Position numbers and translations under genes: made by a program | The notes under the pieces: generated by a model | Databases searched by the model: none | What the model saw: only the letters and a program-made list of their open reading frames with translations | Told to the model about the DNA's origin: nothing | Shown: piece after piece, positions 17,991 to 25,860 of the stretch | How positions within the stretch are numbered: the stretch's first letter is position 1 | Layout: each line of letters begins with the position of its first letter | Assembly: GCF_001294645.1 (NCBI RefSeq) | Contig: NZ_CP011868.1 | Coordinates: 744,001 to 808,000 of the forward strand | Reading direction: 5' to 3' | Origin: Pseudonocardia sp. HH130629-09 | GTDB lineage: Bacteria > Actinomycetota > Actinomycetes > Mycobacteriales > Pseudonocardiaceae | DNA: 64,000 nucleotides

Positions 17991-18019
17991 CGGCCCGCCC
18001 GATGCCCGGACGGGCCGTG
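17991..18019. terminator. Hairpin between convergent genes
   Basis: ACGGCCCG and CGGGCCGT pair across a 13-base GC-rich loop, between the hypothetical gene and whiB. Confidence 0.5.
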
Positions 18020-18048
18020 CCGGATCGGTGAGCCGTCGAGCGGTGCCG

Positions 18049-18375
18049 TCAGACGACGGCGGCGAGGCCCGGGCCCTGCTCGGCGACGATGCGCTCGGCG
18101 TCGCGGCGCTCGATGATGGCGCGACGCTCGGACTCGCCCAGCCCGCCCCACACGCCGAACGGCTCACGGCTGGCCAGCGCGAAGCGGCGGCACTCCTGCA
18201 GCACGGGACAGCCCCGGCAGACCTGCTTCGCGCGCTCGGTGCGACGCGAGCGGGAGGGGTTGCGCTCGCCGTCTGGGTGGAAGAACACGGCGCTGTCCAT
18301 GCCGCGGCACGCGCCCAGTCGCTGCCACTGCCACACGTCGTCCATCGGGCCGGGAAGCCGGGAAACGTCGCTCAC
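18049..18375 (-). CDS. whiB3: WhiB-family iron-sulfur regulator, WhiB3/WhiD-like
   Basis: A 108-residue Wbl protein. Four cysteines for a [4Fe-4S] cluster are in place: GACRGMD, then VCRGCPVLQEC. FGVWGGLGESERR is the beta-turn that binds the sigma factor. The start LPGPMDDVWQWQ and MDSAVFFHPDGER match WhiB3 of M. tuberculosis and WhiD of Streptomyces, linked to redox sensing and development. A GAGGTGA box precedes the GTG. The 5' leader contains an eight-base hairpin at 18409-18428. Ortholog status within the Wbl family is inference. Confidence 0.9.
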   Translation of the reverse strand: MSDVSRLPGPMDDVWQWQRLGACRGMDSAVFFHPDGERNPSRSRRTERAKQVCRGCPVLQECRRFALASREPFGVWGGLGESERRAIIERRDAERIVAEQGPGLAAVV

Positions 18376-18408
18376 GTGCTCACCTCGTCGCTCGGGGCCC
18401 GGGCGGAC

Positions 18409-18428
18409 CGGGTTGGCTCCCCAACCCG
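18409..18428. promoter_or_regulatory. Palindrome upstream of whiB
   Basis: CGGGTTGG-CTCC-CCAACCCG, a perfect eight-base inverted repeat some 35-50 bases before the whiB start. It could be an operator or a hairpin in the leader RNA. Confidence 0.4.
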
Positions 18429-18631
18429 ATTCCCGAGGGGGTCCGAGATCAAACCTGCGGGGTGGCGGGATCGGTGTCGGCGATCGGCCGCGTGCGGCCC
18501 CCGGGGGCGGGCGGTCGATCGGATCGACCGCCATCACCCCTGTTCACGACACCACCACGCACCTGCGAGCTGCGACCGGCGCGCCGGGAAAGGGTGGAAT
18601 CGGCCCAGCAATGTGTGACTCAGGTCACCTA

Positions 18632-19045
18632 TCAGGAGGCCAGTGCGGCCTGCACGTCGTCGTGGATGTCGAACAGATGGTGCAGCCCGGCGATGCCGAT
18701 CGGGCGCAGGACACGCCGCTCGGTGCATGCCAGACGCAGCTCGACGCCGGCCCGGTGGGCCTGCTCGCGCAGCTCGATCAGGGCCGCCAGTCCGGATGTG
18801 CCGAGGAAACGGACCCCGTCGAGGTCCAGCACGACCAGCGAGGACACCGCGATCTGCTCGGCCACCGAGTGCCGCAGCTCCGGCGCGGTCAGCATGTCCA
18901 GCTCGCCGGTCACCGCGACGACGACTGTCCCGTCCGCGGGCCGGGTGGTCTCCAGTCGCAGCCCGTCGCAGCTGTCGGTGACGTCGGGTGACGCCGTGCC
19001 CGAGCCGTCGCTGGTGCCGGCGCCGGGTGGACGGGGGTCGGTCAT
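18632..19045 (-). CDS. STAS-domain anti-anti-sigma factor (second copy)
   Basis: A 137-residue protein with a short Pro/Gly/Ser-rich N-terminal tail and one STAS domain: VVVAVTGELDMLTAPEL, then LDLDGVRFLGTSGLAALIEL with the conserved serine retained. It should act with an RsbW-like kinase; none is adjacent, so its partner may be the kinase at 13.7-14.1 kb or one elsewhere. It lies between whiB and a coiled-coil protein gene and is probably its own transcript. Confidence 0.88.
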   Translation of the reverse strand: MTDPRPPGAGTSDGSGTASPDVTDSCDGLRLETTRPADGTVVVAVTGELDMLTAPELRHSVAEQIAVSSLVVLDLDGVRFLGTSGLAALIELREQAHRAGVELRLACTERRVLRPIGIAGLHHLFDIHDDVQAALAS

Positions 19046-19149
19046 TGGGTCGACGGTAGGCACCGCGGCACGGCGTCGCCACTTGGAGCCCGCTCGGTGC
19101 CCACTCGGTGCCGACGACGCGTCCCGTCGGGCGACCGCACCGTCCCGGC

Positions 19150-20025
19150 TCAGGACGTCTGCTGCACGCTGCCCTCGGAACCGGCGGCGGAGGAGGCGGG
19201 GGCTGCGGCCGGTGACGGCTCGGCGTCCCGCTGCTCCGGCAGCACCACCGCCGGGAGGGCGGCGGCCTCGTCCCGGTCCGCGACGGCGTCGGGGGCCTCG
19301 TCCGGCCCGGCGGTCTCCCCGGTGCGCAGCGCGTGCGCCGGGCCGCCCGCCGGGCGCCGGACCCGCTCGCCCTGGTCGGCGCCCCGGGGGGCGCGGGCGG
19401 GCGCGTCGAGCCTGCCCAGCTCGGCCCCCAGCATCGCGTGCAGCCGGGCGATCTCGTCGCGCACCGACGAGCGCAGGCCGGACACGTGCGCGTGCATCGA
19501 CGCCGCGGTGTCCGCGACGAGCTCGCTGTCCCGCCGTGCGGCCGCCCCGGCCGCACGCAGCCGGTCGACCTCCGCGCGGGCCTCGTCGACCATCCGGGTG
19601 GCCTCGTCGCGGGCGGCGTCCACCAGCTGCGCGGCCTCGATCTCGGCGGTGCGCCGCCGCATCGCGGCCTCGTGCTCGGCCATCCGGAGCACCTTGTCCG
19701 CGCGCATGCCGAAGGTCTCCGCGGGCCGGGAGCGAGCCTCCTCCAGGGTGGCGGCGAGCGCGTCGGCCCGGCGCTCGGCGGTGTCCCTGGCGTGCTCGGC
19801 CGCGGCGAGACGGACCATCAGGTCCTCGACGATGTGCTCGACGGTGCGGGCACCGTCGCCGCCGCGCGGGCTGCGCTGCGGCAGTCCGGCGGCCGTGGTC
19901 CCCGGGGGCGTGGCCTCGGGAACGCGCCCGGTCGGGGGCGTCGCGTCCCCGGGCCGGGTCGCCTCGTCGTCGCGCACGTCCTCGGCCGTCACATCGGCAC
20001 CGGTCTCTGTGACACCGTCGGTCAC
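19150..20025 (-). CDS. DivIVA-like coiled-coil protein
   Basis: A 291-residue protein. Residues about 60-190 form a continuous coiled coil with the segment FGMRADKVLRMAEHEAAMR, as in polar-growth coiled-coil proteins of the DivIVA/Wag31 class; both ends are Pro/Ala-rich and disordered. The canonical DivIVA membrane-binding N-terminus is not visible, so a partner or cytoskeletal role is more likely than a true DivIVA. The GTG start has GGGGAG about nine bases before it. It is divergent from cysK2. Confidence 0.65.
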   Translation of the reverse strand: MTDGVTETGADVTAEDVRDDEATRPGDATPPTGRVPEATPPGTTAAGLPQRSPRGGDGARTVEHIVEDLMVRLAAAEHARDTAERRADALAATLEEARSRPAETFGMRADKVLRMAEHEAAMRRRTAEIEAAQLVDAARDEATRMVDEARAEVDRLRAAGAAARRDSELVADTAASMHAHVSGLRSSVRDEIARLHAMLGAELGRLDAPARAPRGADQGERVRRPAGGPAHALRTGETAGPDEAPDAVADRDEAAALPAVVLPEQRDAEPSPAAAPASSAAGSEGSVQQTS

Positions 20026-20272
20026 CTCGTCGCACTCCCCGGGCAGCTGTTTACGGTGCGTCAGTCTCCGGCTCCGTGACGCACCCCGACAGCCCCCGTT
20101 CGGCGGACGGCGCCGGTGCGGCGGTCGACGGTGTGTGACGTGCGCGATCACGGAGCGCCGATGCGGGCACGGGGGCACGGAGGGCGGCGCCGGGGCGGGC
20201 CGCGCGGGCACGACGTGGCCCGGATCGGCGCGGTGACCGAGGGACCGGGCCGGGCAGGCTCCGAGACCGATC

Positions 20273-20278
20273 TAGGGT
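20273..20278 (+). promoter_or_regulatory. Candidate -10 box of cysK2 (leaderless)
   Basis: TAGGGT seven bases before the GTG at 20286; no ribosome binding site. Confidence 0.5.
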
Positions 20279-20285
20279 CGGGGGC

Positions 20286-21386
20286 GTGCACCCCGTCGAC
20301 CGTTCCTGTGCCCGTACCCGCGCCTGGGTCGACGAGGCGATGCGCCGCGTCCAGGCCGACGCGAACCGTTCCTCCGACACCCACCTCCACGTGCTGGACC
20401 TGCCCACCGAGTGGGGTGTGCAGGTCTACCTCAAGGACGAGTCGGTGCACCCCACCGGCAGCCTCAAGCACCGGCTGGCCCGGTCGTTGTTCCTCTACGC
20501 GCTCGCGTCGGGCTGGATCACCGACGGCACGACGGTCGTCGAGGCCAGCTCCGGGTCGACGGCGGTCTCCGAGGCTTACTTCGCGCGGCTGATCGGGGTG
20601 CCGTTCGTGGCGGTCATGCCGCGCTCGACCAGCCCGGAGAAGATCGCGCTGATCGAGCGGGAGGGCGGGCGCTGCCACTTCGTCGACCACGGCGGTGAGG
20701 TCTACACCGAGGCCGAGCGGCTCGCCGCGGCCACCGGCGGGCACTACCTCGACCAGTTCACCTACGCCGAGCGTGCCACCGACTGGCGCGGCAACAACAA
20801 CATCGCCGAGTCGATCCTGGCCCAGCTCGCCGAGGAGCCGCACCCGGTGCCGGAGTGGATCGTCGTCGGCGCCGGGACCGGGGGCACGTCGGCGACGATC
20901 GGCCGCTACCTGCGTTACCGGCGGCTCGCGACCCGGCTGGCCGTCGTCGACCCGGAGGGCTCGGCGTTCCTGCCCGGCTGGACGGCGGGGGACCCGTCGT
21001 ACGCGACGGGTGCGGCGTCGCGGATCGAGGGGATCGGGCGGCCCCGGATGGAGCCGAGCTTCGTCCCGTCGGTGATCGACCGGATGGTCCCGGTCCCCGA
21101 CGCCGCCAGCGTCGCCGCGGCCCGCCACCTGCGCGACCGCACCGGCCGGTGGGCCGGCGGGTCGACCGGCACCAACCTGTGGGGCGTCTACCAGGTCGTC
21201 GCGGAGATGCTGCGTGCCGGACGGTCGGGCAGCGTCGTGACCCTGCTGTGCGACGGCGGCGAGCGCTACCGACACAGCTACTACGACGACGCCTGGGTCG
21301 CCGCCCAGGGGATGGACCTGGCGCCCTACACGGCGACCCTCGACCGGTTCGTCGCGACCGGGGTCTGGTCCCCGCCCGCGGACTGA
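20286..21386 (+). CDS. cysK2: PLP-dependent cysteine-synthase family enzyme, CysK2-like
   Basis: Fold-type II PLP enzyme of 366 residues. Lys61 in [11 protein letters not shown] is the PLP lysine and [13 protein letters not shown] the phosphate loop; the Ser-rich variant and the long C-terminus with [16 protein letters not shown] match M. tuberculosis CysK2, which makes S-sulfocysteine from O-phosphoserine and thiosulfate. The exact substrate is inference. No sulfur genes are adjacent; cysO/cysM lie 17 kb away. Confidence 0.82.
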   Translation: MHPVDRSCARTRAWVDEAMRRVQADANRSSDTHLHVLDLPTEWGVQVYLKDESVHPTGSLKHRLARSLFLYALASGWITDGTTVVEASSGSTAVSEAYFARLIGVPFVAVMPRSTSPEKIALIEREGGRCHFVDHGGEVYTEAERLAAATGGHYLDQFTYAERATDWRGNNNIAESILAQLAEEPHPVPEWIVVGAGTGGTSATIGRYLRYRRLATRLAVVDPEGSAFLPGWTAGDPSYATGAASRIEGIGRPRMEPSFVPSVIDRMVPVPDAASVAAARHLRDRTGRWAGGSTGTNLWGVYQVVAEMLRAGRSGSVVTLLCDGGERYRHSYYDDAWVAAQGMDLAPYTATLDRFVATGVWSPPAD

Positions 21387-21405
21387 GCGGGTCCGCCGGT
21401 CCGGG

Positions 21406-22659
21406 TCAGCCCTCGGCGAGCAGGGCGGCGGTCGCGAGCAGCCGTCGCTCCGACCCGGGCCGCCCCACGAGCTGCACGCAGCCGTGTTCCCCGGGCCGGT
21501 GCACCGGCGCGACCAGCGACGGCAGCCCGGCCAGGTTCCACGCGGCCACACCGGTGGATCCGGCACCGGACGCCCCCGGCGGGGCGGGCAGCAGGCCGGC
21601 CTCGGCGCCGGCGTCGTCGAGCCAGGCGACCATCCGCTGCCGCCACGACGCGGGCGTCGCGGGACGCAGGCCGCCCAGGCGCCGGACGCGGCGGCCGCGC
21701 CGGACGAGGCTGCGGGCGCTGCGCGGCAGCTCGGCCGGGTCGAGGCCGAGGTCCTCCACCCGGCGGGCGAGCCCGGCCTGCCGGCGGCGGGCCGAGTGGA
21801 CGACCAGCACGGCCCGGTACGGCGGGTCGGCGGCGACGAGGCCCAGCCCGGCGTCCTGCAGCAGCGTGATCGCCGCGTGCACCGCGGACGCCGCGTCCGG
21901 CCCGGCGAGCCGGGTGCGGCCGGTGCGCAGCGACGCGGCCAGGGAGGAGACGGGCATCGCGCCGGACCCGGGGCCGGGACCGGCGGGGGTGGTGAGCCGC
22001 GGCACCGACGACGGCGCGGCCGGCCCCCCGGTGCCGCGGGAGAGGGCGTCGAGCACCACGGTGAGGTCCTCCGCGCACCCGGCGATCAGGGTCGGCTCGG
22101 CCAGCCCGCACCAGCGGCGCTCGGCGGCGTCGGGCAGCGGGAGCACCCGGCGGCCCGGCTTGAGCGCGGTGATCCCGTGGGCGGCGGCGGCGCAGCGCAG
22201 GGTCCCGTCGCCGTCCACGCCGATCCCGAGCGGGACGACACCGGAGGCGACCACGGTCGCGGTGGCCCGGCCGCCCGGGGTGCCGTCGAGGCCCACCTCG
22301 TGCTCGGCGGTCCGCGCCCGCCCGGCGACGAGCGCGCCCGCGGCCCGCAGCCTGCGCACGACCTCGTCCCCGCGACCGGCGACGGAGATGCCGTCCTCGA
22401 CTACCACCGGGACCCCCGCCAGCGGCAGGGCGAACCGGTCGGTGCGCCGGTCGAGCGCCGCGGCGGCCGCGCGCAGCGGTCCGGCGTCCACCACGAGCCC
22501 GGCGCTCACGGGTACCGCGTCGTCGAGGGCGGCGAGGAGCCGCTCGGCGACGGTGACCGCGCTCAGCCGTCCCTCGCGCACCGCGGCCGCGAGCCCCGAC
22601 ACACCGGATGGGCCGTCTCCCGAGGTGGGGGACGGCTCGTCCAGGTGCAGAGTGCTCAT
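21406..22659 (-). CDS. Amidase-signature-fold protein lacking catalytic residues
   Basis: A 417-residue protein with the amidase-signature layout: an ALPLAGVPVVV-like start, a Gly-rich core and ALKPGRR. The Ser-cisSer-Lys triad is missing. The lysine position reads Glu88 (VVVEDGISVAG where the family has VKD), the GSSGGS motif reads GTPGGRA, and the nucleophile motif TGGSIR reads GDGTLR. It is therefore probably not an active amidase; a binding or regulatory role is possible. The ATG before STLHLDEP is taken as start. An STAS gene is upstream on the same strand. Confidence 0.72.
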   Translation of the reverse strand: MSTLHLDEPSPTSGDGPSGVSGLAAAVREGRLSAVTVAERLLAALDDAVPVSAGLVVDAGPLRAAAAALDRRTDRFALPLAGVPVVVEDGISVAGRGDEVVRRLRAAGALVAGRARTAEHEVGLDGTPGGRATATVVASGVVPLGIGVDGDGTLRCAAAAHGITALKPGRRVLPLPDAAERRWCGLAEPTLIAGCAEDLTVVLDALSRGTGGPAAPSSVPRLTTPAGPGPGSGAMPVSSLAASLRTGRTRLAGPDAASAVHAAITLLQDAGLGLVAADPPYRAVLVVHSARRRQAGLARRVEDLGLDPAELPRSARSLVRRGRRVRRLGGLRPATPASWRQRMVAWLDDAGAEAGLLPAPPGASGAGSTGVAAWNLAGLPSLVAPVHRPGEHGCVQLVGRPGSERRLLATAALLAEG

Positions 22660-22800
22660 CGCGGTGGGGCTCGTCGTCCCGGTCGTCGGAGGGAGTGGTG
22701 GGGGAGGAGGACGGGGATCGCACCCGCCCTGCCGAGATGCTCGGCCATGTCGGCGTCGAGGACCGCGGGCGCCACCGGGCACCCGTGGACCTCCGGGTCC

Positions 22801-23193
22801 TCAGGCCGTGCGGAGTGCCTCCGGCACACCGTCGGCCACGTCGAACAGGGACATCAGGTTGGTCGCCTCGAGCGCTCGGGTGACGGCGTGCGACCCGCAG
22901 ACCAGCCGCAGCCGGCTGCCGGCGTTCTCCGCCTTCTCCTTGCCCTCGACGAGCGCCGCCAGCCCGGCCGACCCGAGGAACGTGACCCGGGTCAGGTCCA
23001 CCACCAGCAGGCTCGCGGAGCCGATCCGCTCGGCGAGTCGTTCGCTCAGCACGGGCGCCGTCATCGTGTCGATCTCGCCGTGCACACCGACGACGACGGC
23101 GCCGTCACCGTGCTCGGTCACCTCGAAGCGGACGACCTCGCCGACGTCGGGGCCCTGGTCTCCCCCCACCCCGGTGGGCGTCTCACTGCTCAT
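22801..23193 (-). CDS. STAS-domain protein with altered phosphosite (third copy)
   Basis: A 130-residue STAS protein: VVVGVHGEIDTMTAPVL opens the domain and VTFLGSAGLAALVEG holds the loop where anti-anti-sigma factors are phosphorylated. The usual serine before GLA is alanine here (GSAGLA), so normal phosphorylation by an RsbW-type kinase may be impossible unless the preceding Ser is used. It could be a constitutively active antagonist. It stands alone between the amidase-like gene and a divergent thioesterase gene. Confidence 0.87.
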   Translation of the reverse strand: MSSETPTGVGGDQGPDVGEVVRFEVTEHGDGAVVVGVHGEIDTMTAPVLSERLAERIGSASLLVVDLTRVTFLGSAGLAALVEGKEKAENAGSRLRLVCGSHAVTRALEATNLMSLFDVADGVPEALRTA

Positions 23194-23448
23194 GTGTCGT
23201 GCTCCCTCGCGAGTCGTCGCCGTCGGCGCCGTCGACGTGCTCGTGGTCCGGTCCCGGACGCGCCGTCGACTTCACCGTGAGTGACAACCGGCCGCCGTTG
23301 CTTGACGTGCCGCTCGTGCTGCCTCCGCACCAGCCTAGTCAGCGCGGTCACCCACCCTACGACCGCGGTCGGCGGTGGCACAAACGTTCCGCGACGTGGT
23401 CCGGTGCGTCGGCGGGGGTGGTCCGGCCCGGCTGGCAGGGTGGCCACC

Positions 23449-23928
23449 ATGAGCGTCGAGATGCCTCCGCCGTTCGGGGTCCGGATCGGTGTCCGCAGCT
23501 ACGAGATGGACGTGAACGGGCACGTCAACCACGCCGTCTACCACCAGTACGGCGAGCACGCCCGGATGGAGCACTTCCGCGCGGCCGGGCTGTCCCAGCA
23601 CGCGCTCGGGGCGCACGGCCTGACGATCGTGCTGCTGTCGACGACAGCGCACTTCCGGGCCGAGCTGCGCGCCGGCGACGAGCTGTGGATCGACTCGGCG
23701 ATCGCGTTCACGACCCGCAAGCCGTTCACGATGCGTCACCGGATCGTCCGGGAGACCGCGGCCGACGGGGCCCGGACGGACGATCTCGCGGCCGAGGTGG
23801 AGTGCACCCTCGGTGTGCTCGACACGACGACGCGACGCCTGGTCGCCGACCCGCACGGCCGGCTCGTGGCCGCGGCGTCGGACCCGGCCCTGCTGGGGCC
23901 GGGCCCGGAGGCCACGACGCCGTCGTGA
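23449..23928 (+). CDS. Acyl-CoA thioesterase (hotdog fold)
   Basis: A 159-residue single-hotdog 4HBT-type thioesterase. RSYEMDVNGHVNHAVYHQYG is the catalytic segment with the conserved Asp and the long hotdog helix; the acyl group is unknown. The start ATG is preceded by GGCAGGGTGG. It is isolated between an STAS gene and a glycosyltransferase gene. Confidence 0.82.
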   Translation: MSVEMPPPFGVRIGVRSYEMDVNGHVNHAVYHQYGEHARMEHFRAAGLSQHALGAHGLTIVLLSTTAHFRAELRAGDELWIDSAIAFTTRKPFTMRHRIVRETAADGARTDDLAAEVECTLGVLDTTTRRLVADPHGRLVAAASDPALLGPGPEATTPS

Positions 23929-24011
23929 CGGCGGGGGCGCGCCCTCGCGGCGGGGGCGTCGAGGTGCCGGAGGCTCCGTGGCGGGTGCCGCCGGTGCGGG
24001 CCCGCGACGGC

Positions 24012-25463
24012 TCAGCCGCGCCGGGCGGGGTCCGCGCCGTACGGGCCGCCGGTGCGGGCGGGGACGGGCCGGTACCCACCGCTGTCCTGCGGACGGGGTG
24101 CGGCGGCCGGACGGCCCCCGGTGCCCTCGGCCCCGGACGGAGCGACCGCGGGATACCCGCCGGTGCCGTGCGGCCGGGTGGGCGTGACGGCCCGGTGGCC
24201 GCCGGTCGCGAGGATCTTGTGCGGGGCGGTGGTCCCGGCCCGGGCCGGGCCGACGAGCGGCGGCACCGCTCCACCGGCCCGTCGCACCGCGCGGCGCGAC
24301 CGGAGGTAGGCGCGCGGGCCGGTCAGCAGTCCCCGGTTGCGCGTCTGGTCGGCGTCGGCGGGCATCGCGTCGCCGGCGCCGGCCTCGCGGTCGGAGATGT
24401 GGCGCAGCCGGGCGACCGCGGCCGGGAGTCGGCGCAGTGCGACCGACCGGCCCTGCGGGGACAGCGCCACCTTGGCCAGGAAACTGCCCAGCCCGACGGC
24501 GTAGCCCTCCATCTGCTTGCGCAGGGCGGCCTGGTCGGGGCGGTGGTGGTGCCACAGGTAGGCGCCGGGTGCGTAGCCCAGGACGTGGCCGGCGAGGATC
24601 GTGCGGACGAGGAACTCGCAGTCCTCGCCGCCGTGGGTGGGGGTGCCGGGGCCCATGGCCTCGTCGAAGCCGCCGACGGCGCGGGCGGCGCTTGCGCGGA
24701 CGGCGAGGTTGGCGCCGATGCCGAACAGGCCGGGGGCGAAGGGGAAGATCGGGGAGTCCGCGGGGGGTTCGGCGAGGGTGAACCGGCGGGGGGTGAAGCC
24801 CTTGTTCCAGGCCAGGGCGACGTCGGCGGCGCGTTCCTCGGGGCTGGCGAGGCGGGCGGCCAGGACGGGGCCGGAGACGCAGGCGAGTTCGGGGTCGGCG
24901 GCGAAGGCGCCGGCGATGCGGGAGGCCCAGGCGGGGTCGACCTCGGTGTCGTCGTCGGTGAAGGCGACGATCTCGGTGCGGGCCTCGGCGAGTCCGCGGT
25001 TGCGCCCGACCGAGGCACCGCGGCGCGGCTCGCGGACGTAGCGGACCCGTGGGGACCCGGCGGCGGCGACGGCGTCGCGGGTGAGCTCGTCCGCCGGGTC
25101 GTTGTCGACGACGACGACCGACAGCGCCGGGTGGTCGGAGGCTAGGACCGCGCGCAGGCAGCGGGCCAGCGACTCGGGGCGGTTGCGCGTCGCGATCACC
25201 ACCGTCACCGGGTCGCTCGCCACCGGTGCCGGGGCCACGTCCTCGGGCGGACCCAGGGTGATCAGCGCGGACCGCAGCTCTGCGATCGTGGCGCGTCCGC
25301 CACGCAGCGGCACGGTCACCTGACCCTGTGGAGTGCCCCCGACGGTGACGAGCAGACGGGCGGCGTGGAAGCCCGGGGCGACCCGCAGATCGCGCAGCGG
25401 GCCGAGCCGGTCCAGTTCACCCACCCAGGTCGCGGCGTCGTTCGGCGCAGACATCGCTGACAT
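24012..25463 (-). CDS. Family 2 glycosyltransferase with 14-residue tail repeats
   Basis: A 483-residue GT-A glycosyltransferase. After an N-terminal region of about 85 residues, PVTVVIATRNRPESLARCL binds the nucleotide sugar, AFTDDDTEVDPAW holds the metal-binding DxD-type motif, and GGEDCEFLVR is the acceptor/base region. No membrane helix is clear. The last 60-70 residues are a low-complexity tail with a 14-residue period (TGGHRAVTP, TGGYPAVAP, TGGRPAAAP, GGYRPVP). It may glycosylate a cell-envelope polymer. Two ATGs nine bases apart can serve as start. Confidence 0.85.
   Translation of the reverse strand: MSAMSAPNDAATWVGELDRLGPLRDLRVAPGFHAARLLVTVGGTPQGQVTVPLRGGRATIAELRSALITLGPPEDVAPAPVASDPVTVVIATRNRPESLARCLRAVLASDHPALSVVVVDNDPADELTRDAVAAAGSPRVRYVREPRRGASVGRNRGLAEARTEIVAFTDDDTEVDPAWASRIAGAFAADPELACVSGPVLAARLASPEERAADVALAWNKGFTPRRFTLAEPPADSPIFPFAPGLFGIGANLAVRASAARAVGGFDEAMGPGTPTHGGEDCEFLVRTILAGHVLGYAPGAYLWHHHRPDQAALRKQMEGYAVGLGSFLAKVALSPQGRSVALRRLPAAVARLRHISDREAGAGDAMPADADQTRNRGLLTGPRAYLRSRRAVRRAGGAVPPLVGPARAGTTAPHKILATGGHRAVTPTRPHGTGGYPAVAPSGAEGTGGRPAAAPRPQDSGGYRPVPARTGGPYGADPARRG
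24057..24206 (-). repeat. 42-base tandem repeat coding the glycosyltransferase tail
   Basis: About three and a half degenerate units of 42 bases, each coding TGG(H/Y/R)xA(V/A)xP followed by five variable residues. Codons differ between units, which suggests an old duplication under protein-level selection. Confidence 0.65.
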
Positions 25464-25817
25464 GGGTCACAGTGTCGGGTACGCGAGCTGTGCTCACACT
25501 GAGAGTGCGCAGTTGCCGGATTTCGGACACTGTGCGTGTGCGCGGTCGCGGAGTTCACCGGATGCGGTGCGACGGACGGCGTCGGCGCAGGTCGGAGCCG
25601 TGGCGCCCGATCATGCGCCGTACGGGTGACGACGGCGGCCGCGCAGCGCGGTTGCCCGCGGCGCTCCCGGGGCACGACGAGCGGCATCGGTGCTGCGACG
25701 ACACGCCGTAGAGGTCCGGTTTCGGGCGTGTCGCACCGCTCGCGTCACTCGAACGGGTGCGAAGTCCACACCGGACGATCCCTCGACGCCCCGGACCAGC
25801 ACCGATGGTGACCTCGC
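25464..25817. other. Intergenic region with long-range inverted repeat
   Basis: About 350 bases without a convincing gene, between the divergent glycosyltransferase and cinA genes. CACAGTGTC (25468-25476) is the exact reverse complement of GACACTGTG (25526-25534), with CACACTGAGAGTG between them. The first arm is five bases from the glycosyltransferase start, so an operator is plausible. The rest shows nothing distinct. Confidence 0.45.
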
Positions 25818-25848
25818 GTGGGACGGGGTGCGGGTGTCCGGGCGCGGG

Positions 25849-25854
25849 TAGGTT
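25849..25854 (+). promoter_or_regulatory. Candidate -10 box of cinA (leaderless)
   Basis: TAGGTT six bases before the ATG at 25861. It marks that ATG as the true start even though it is one base out of frame with the rest of cinA. Confidence 0.5.
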
Positions 25855-25860
25855 CGGATC

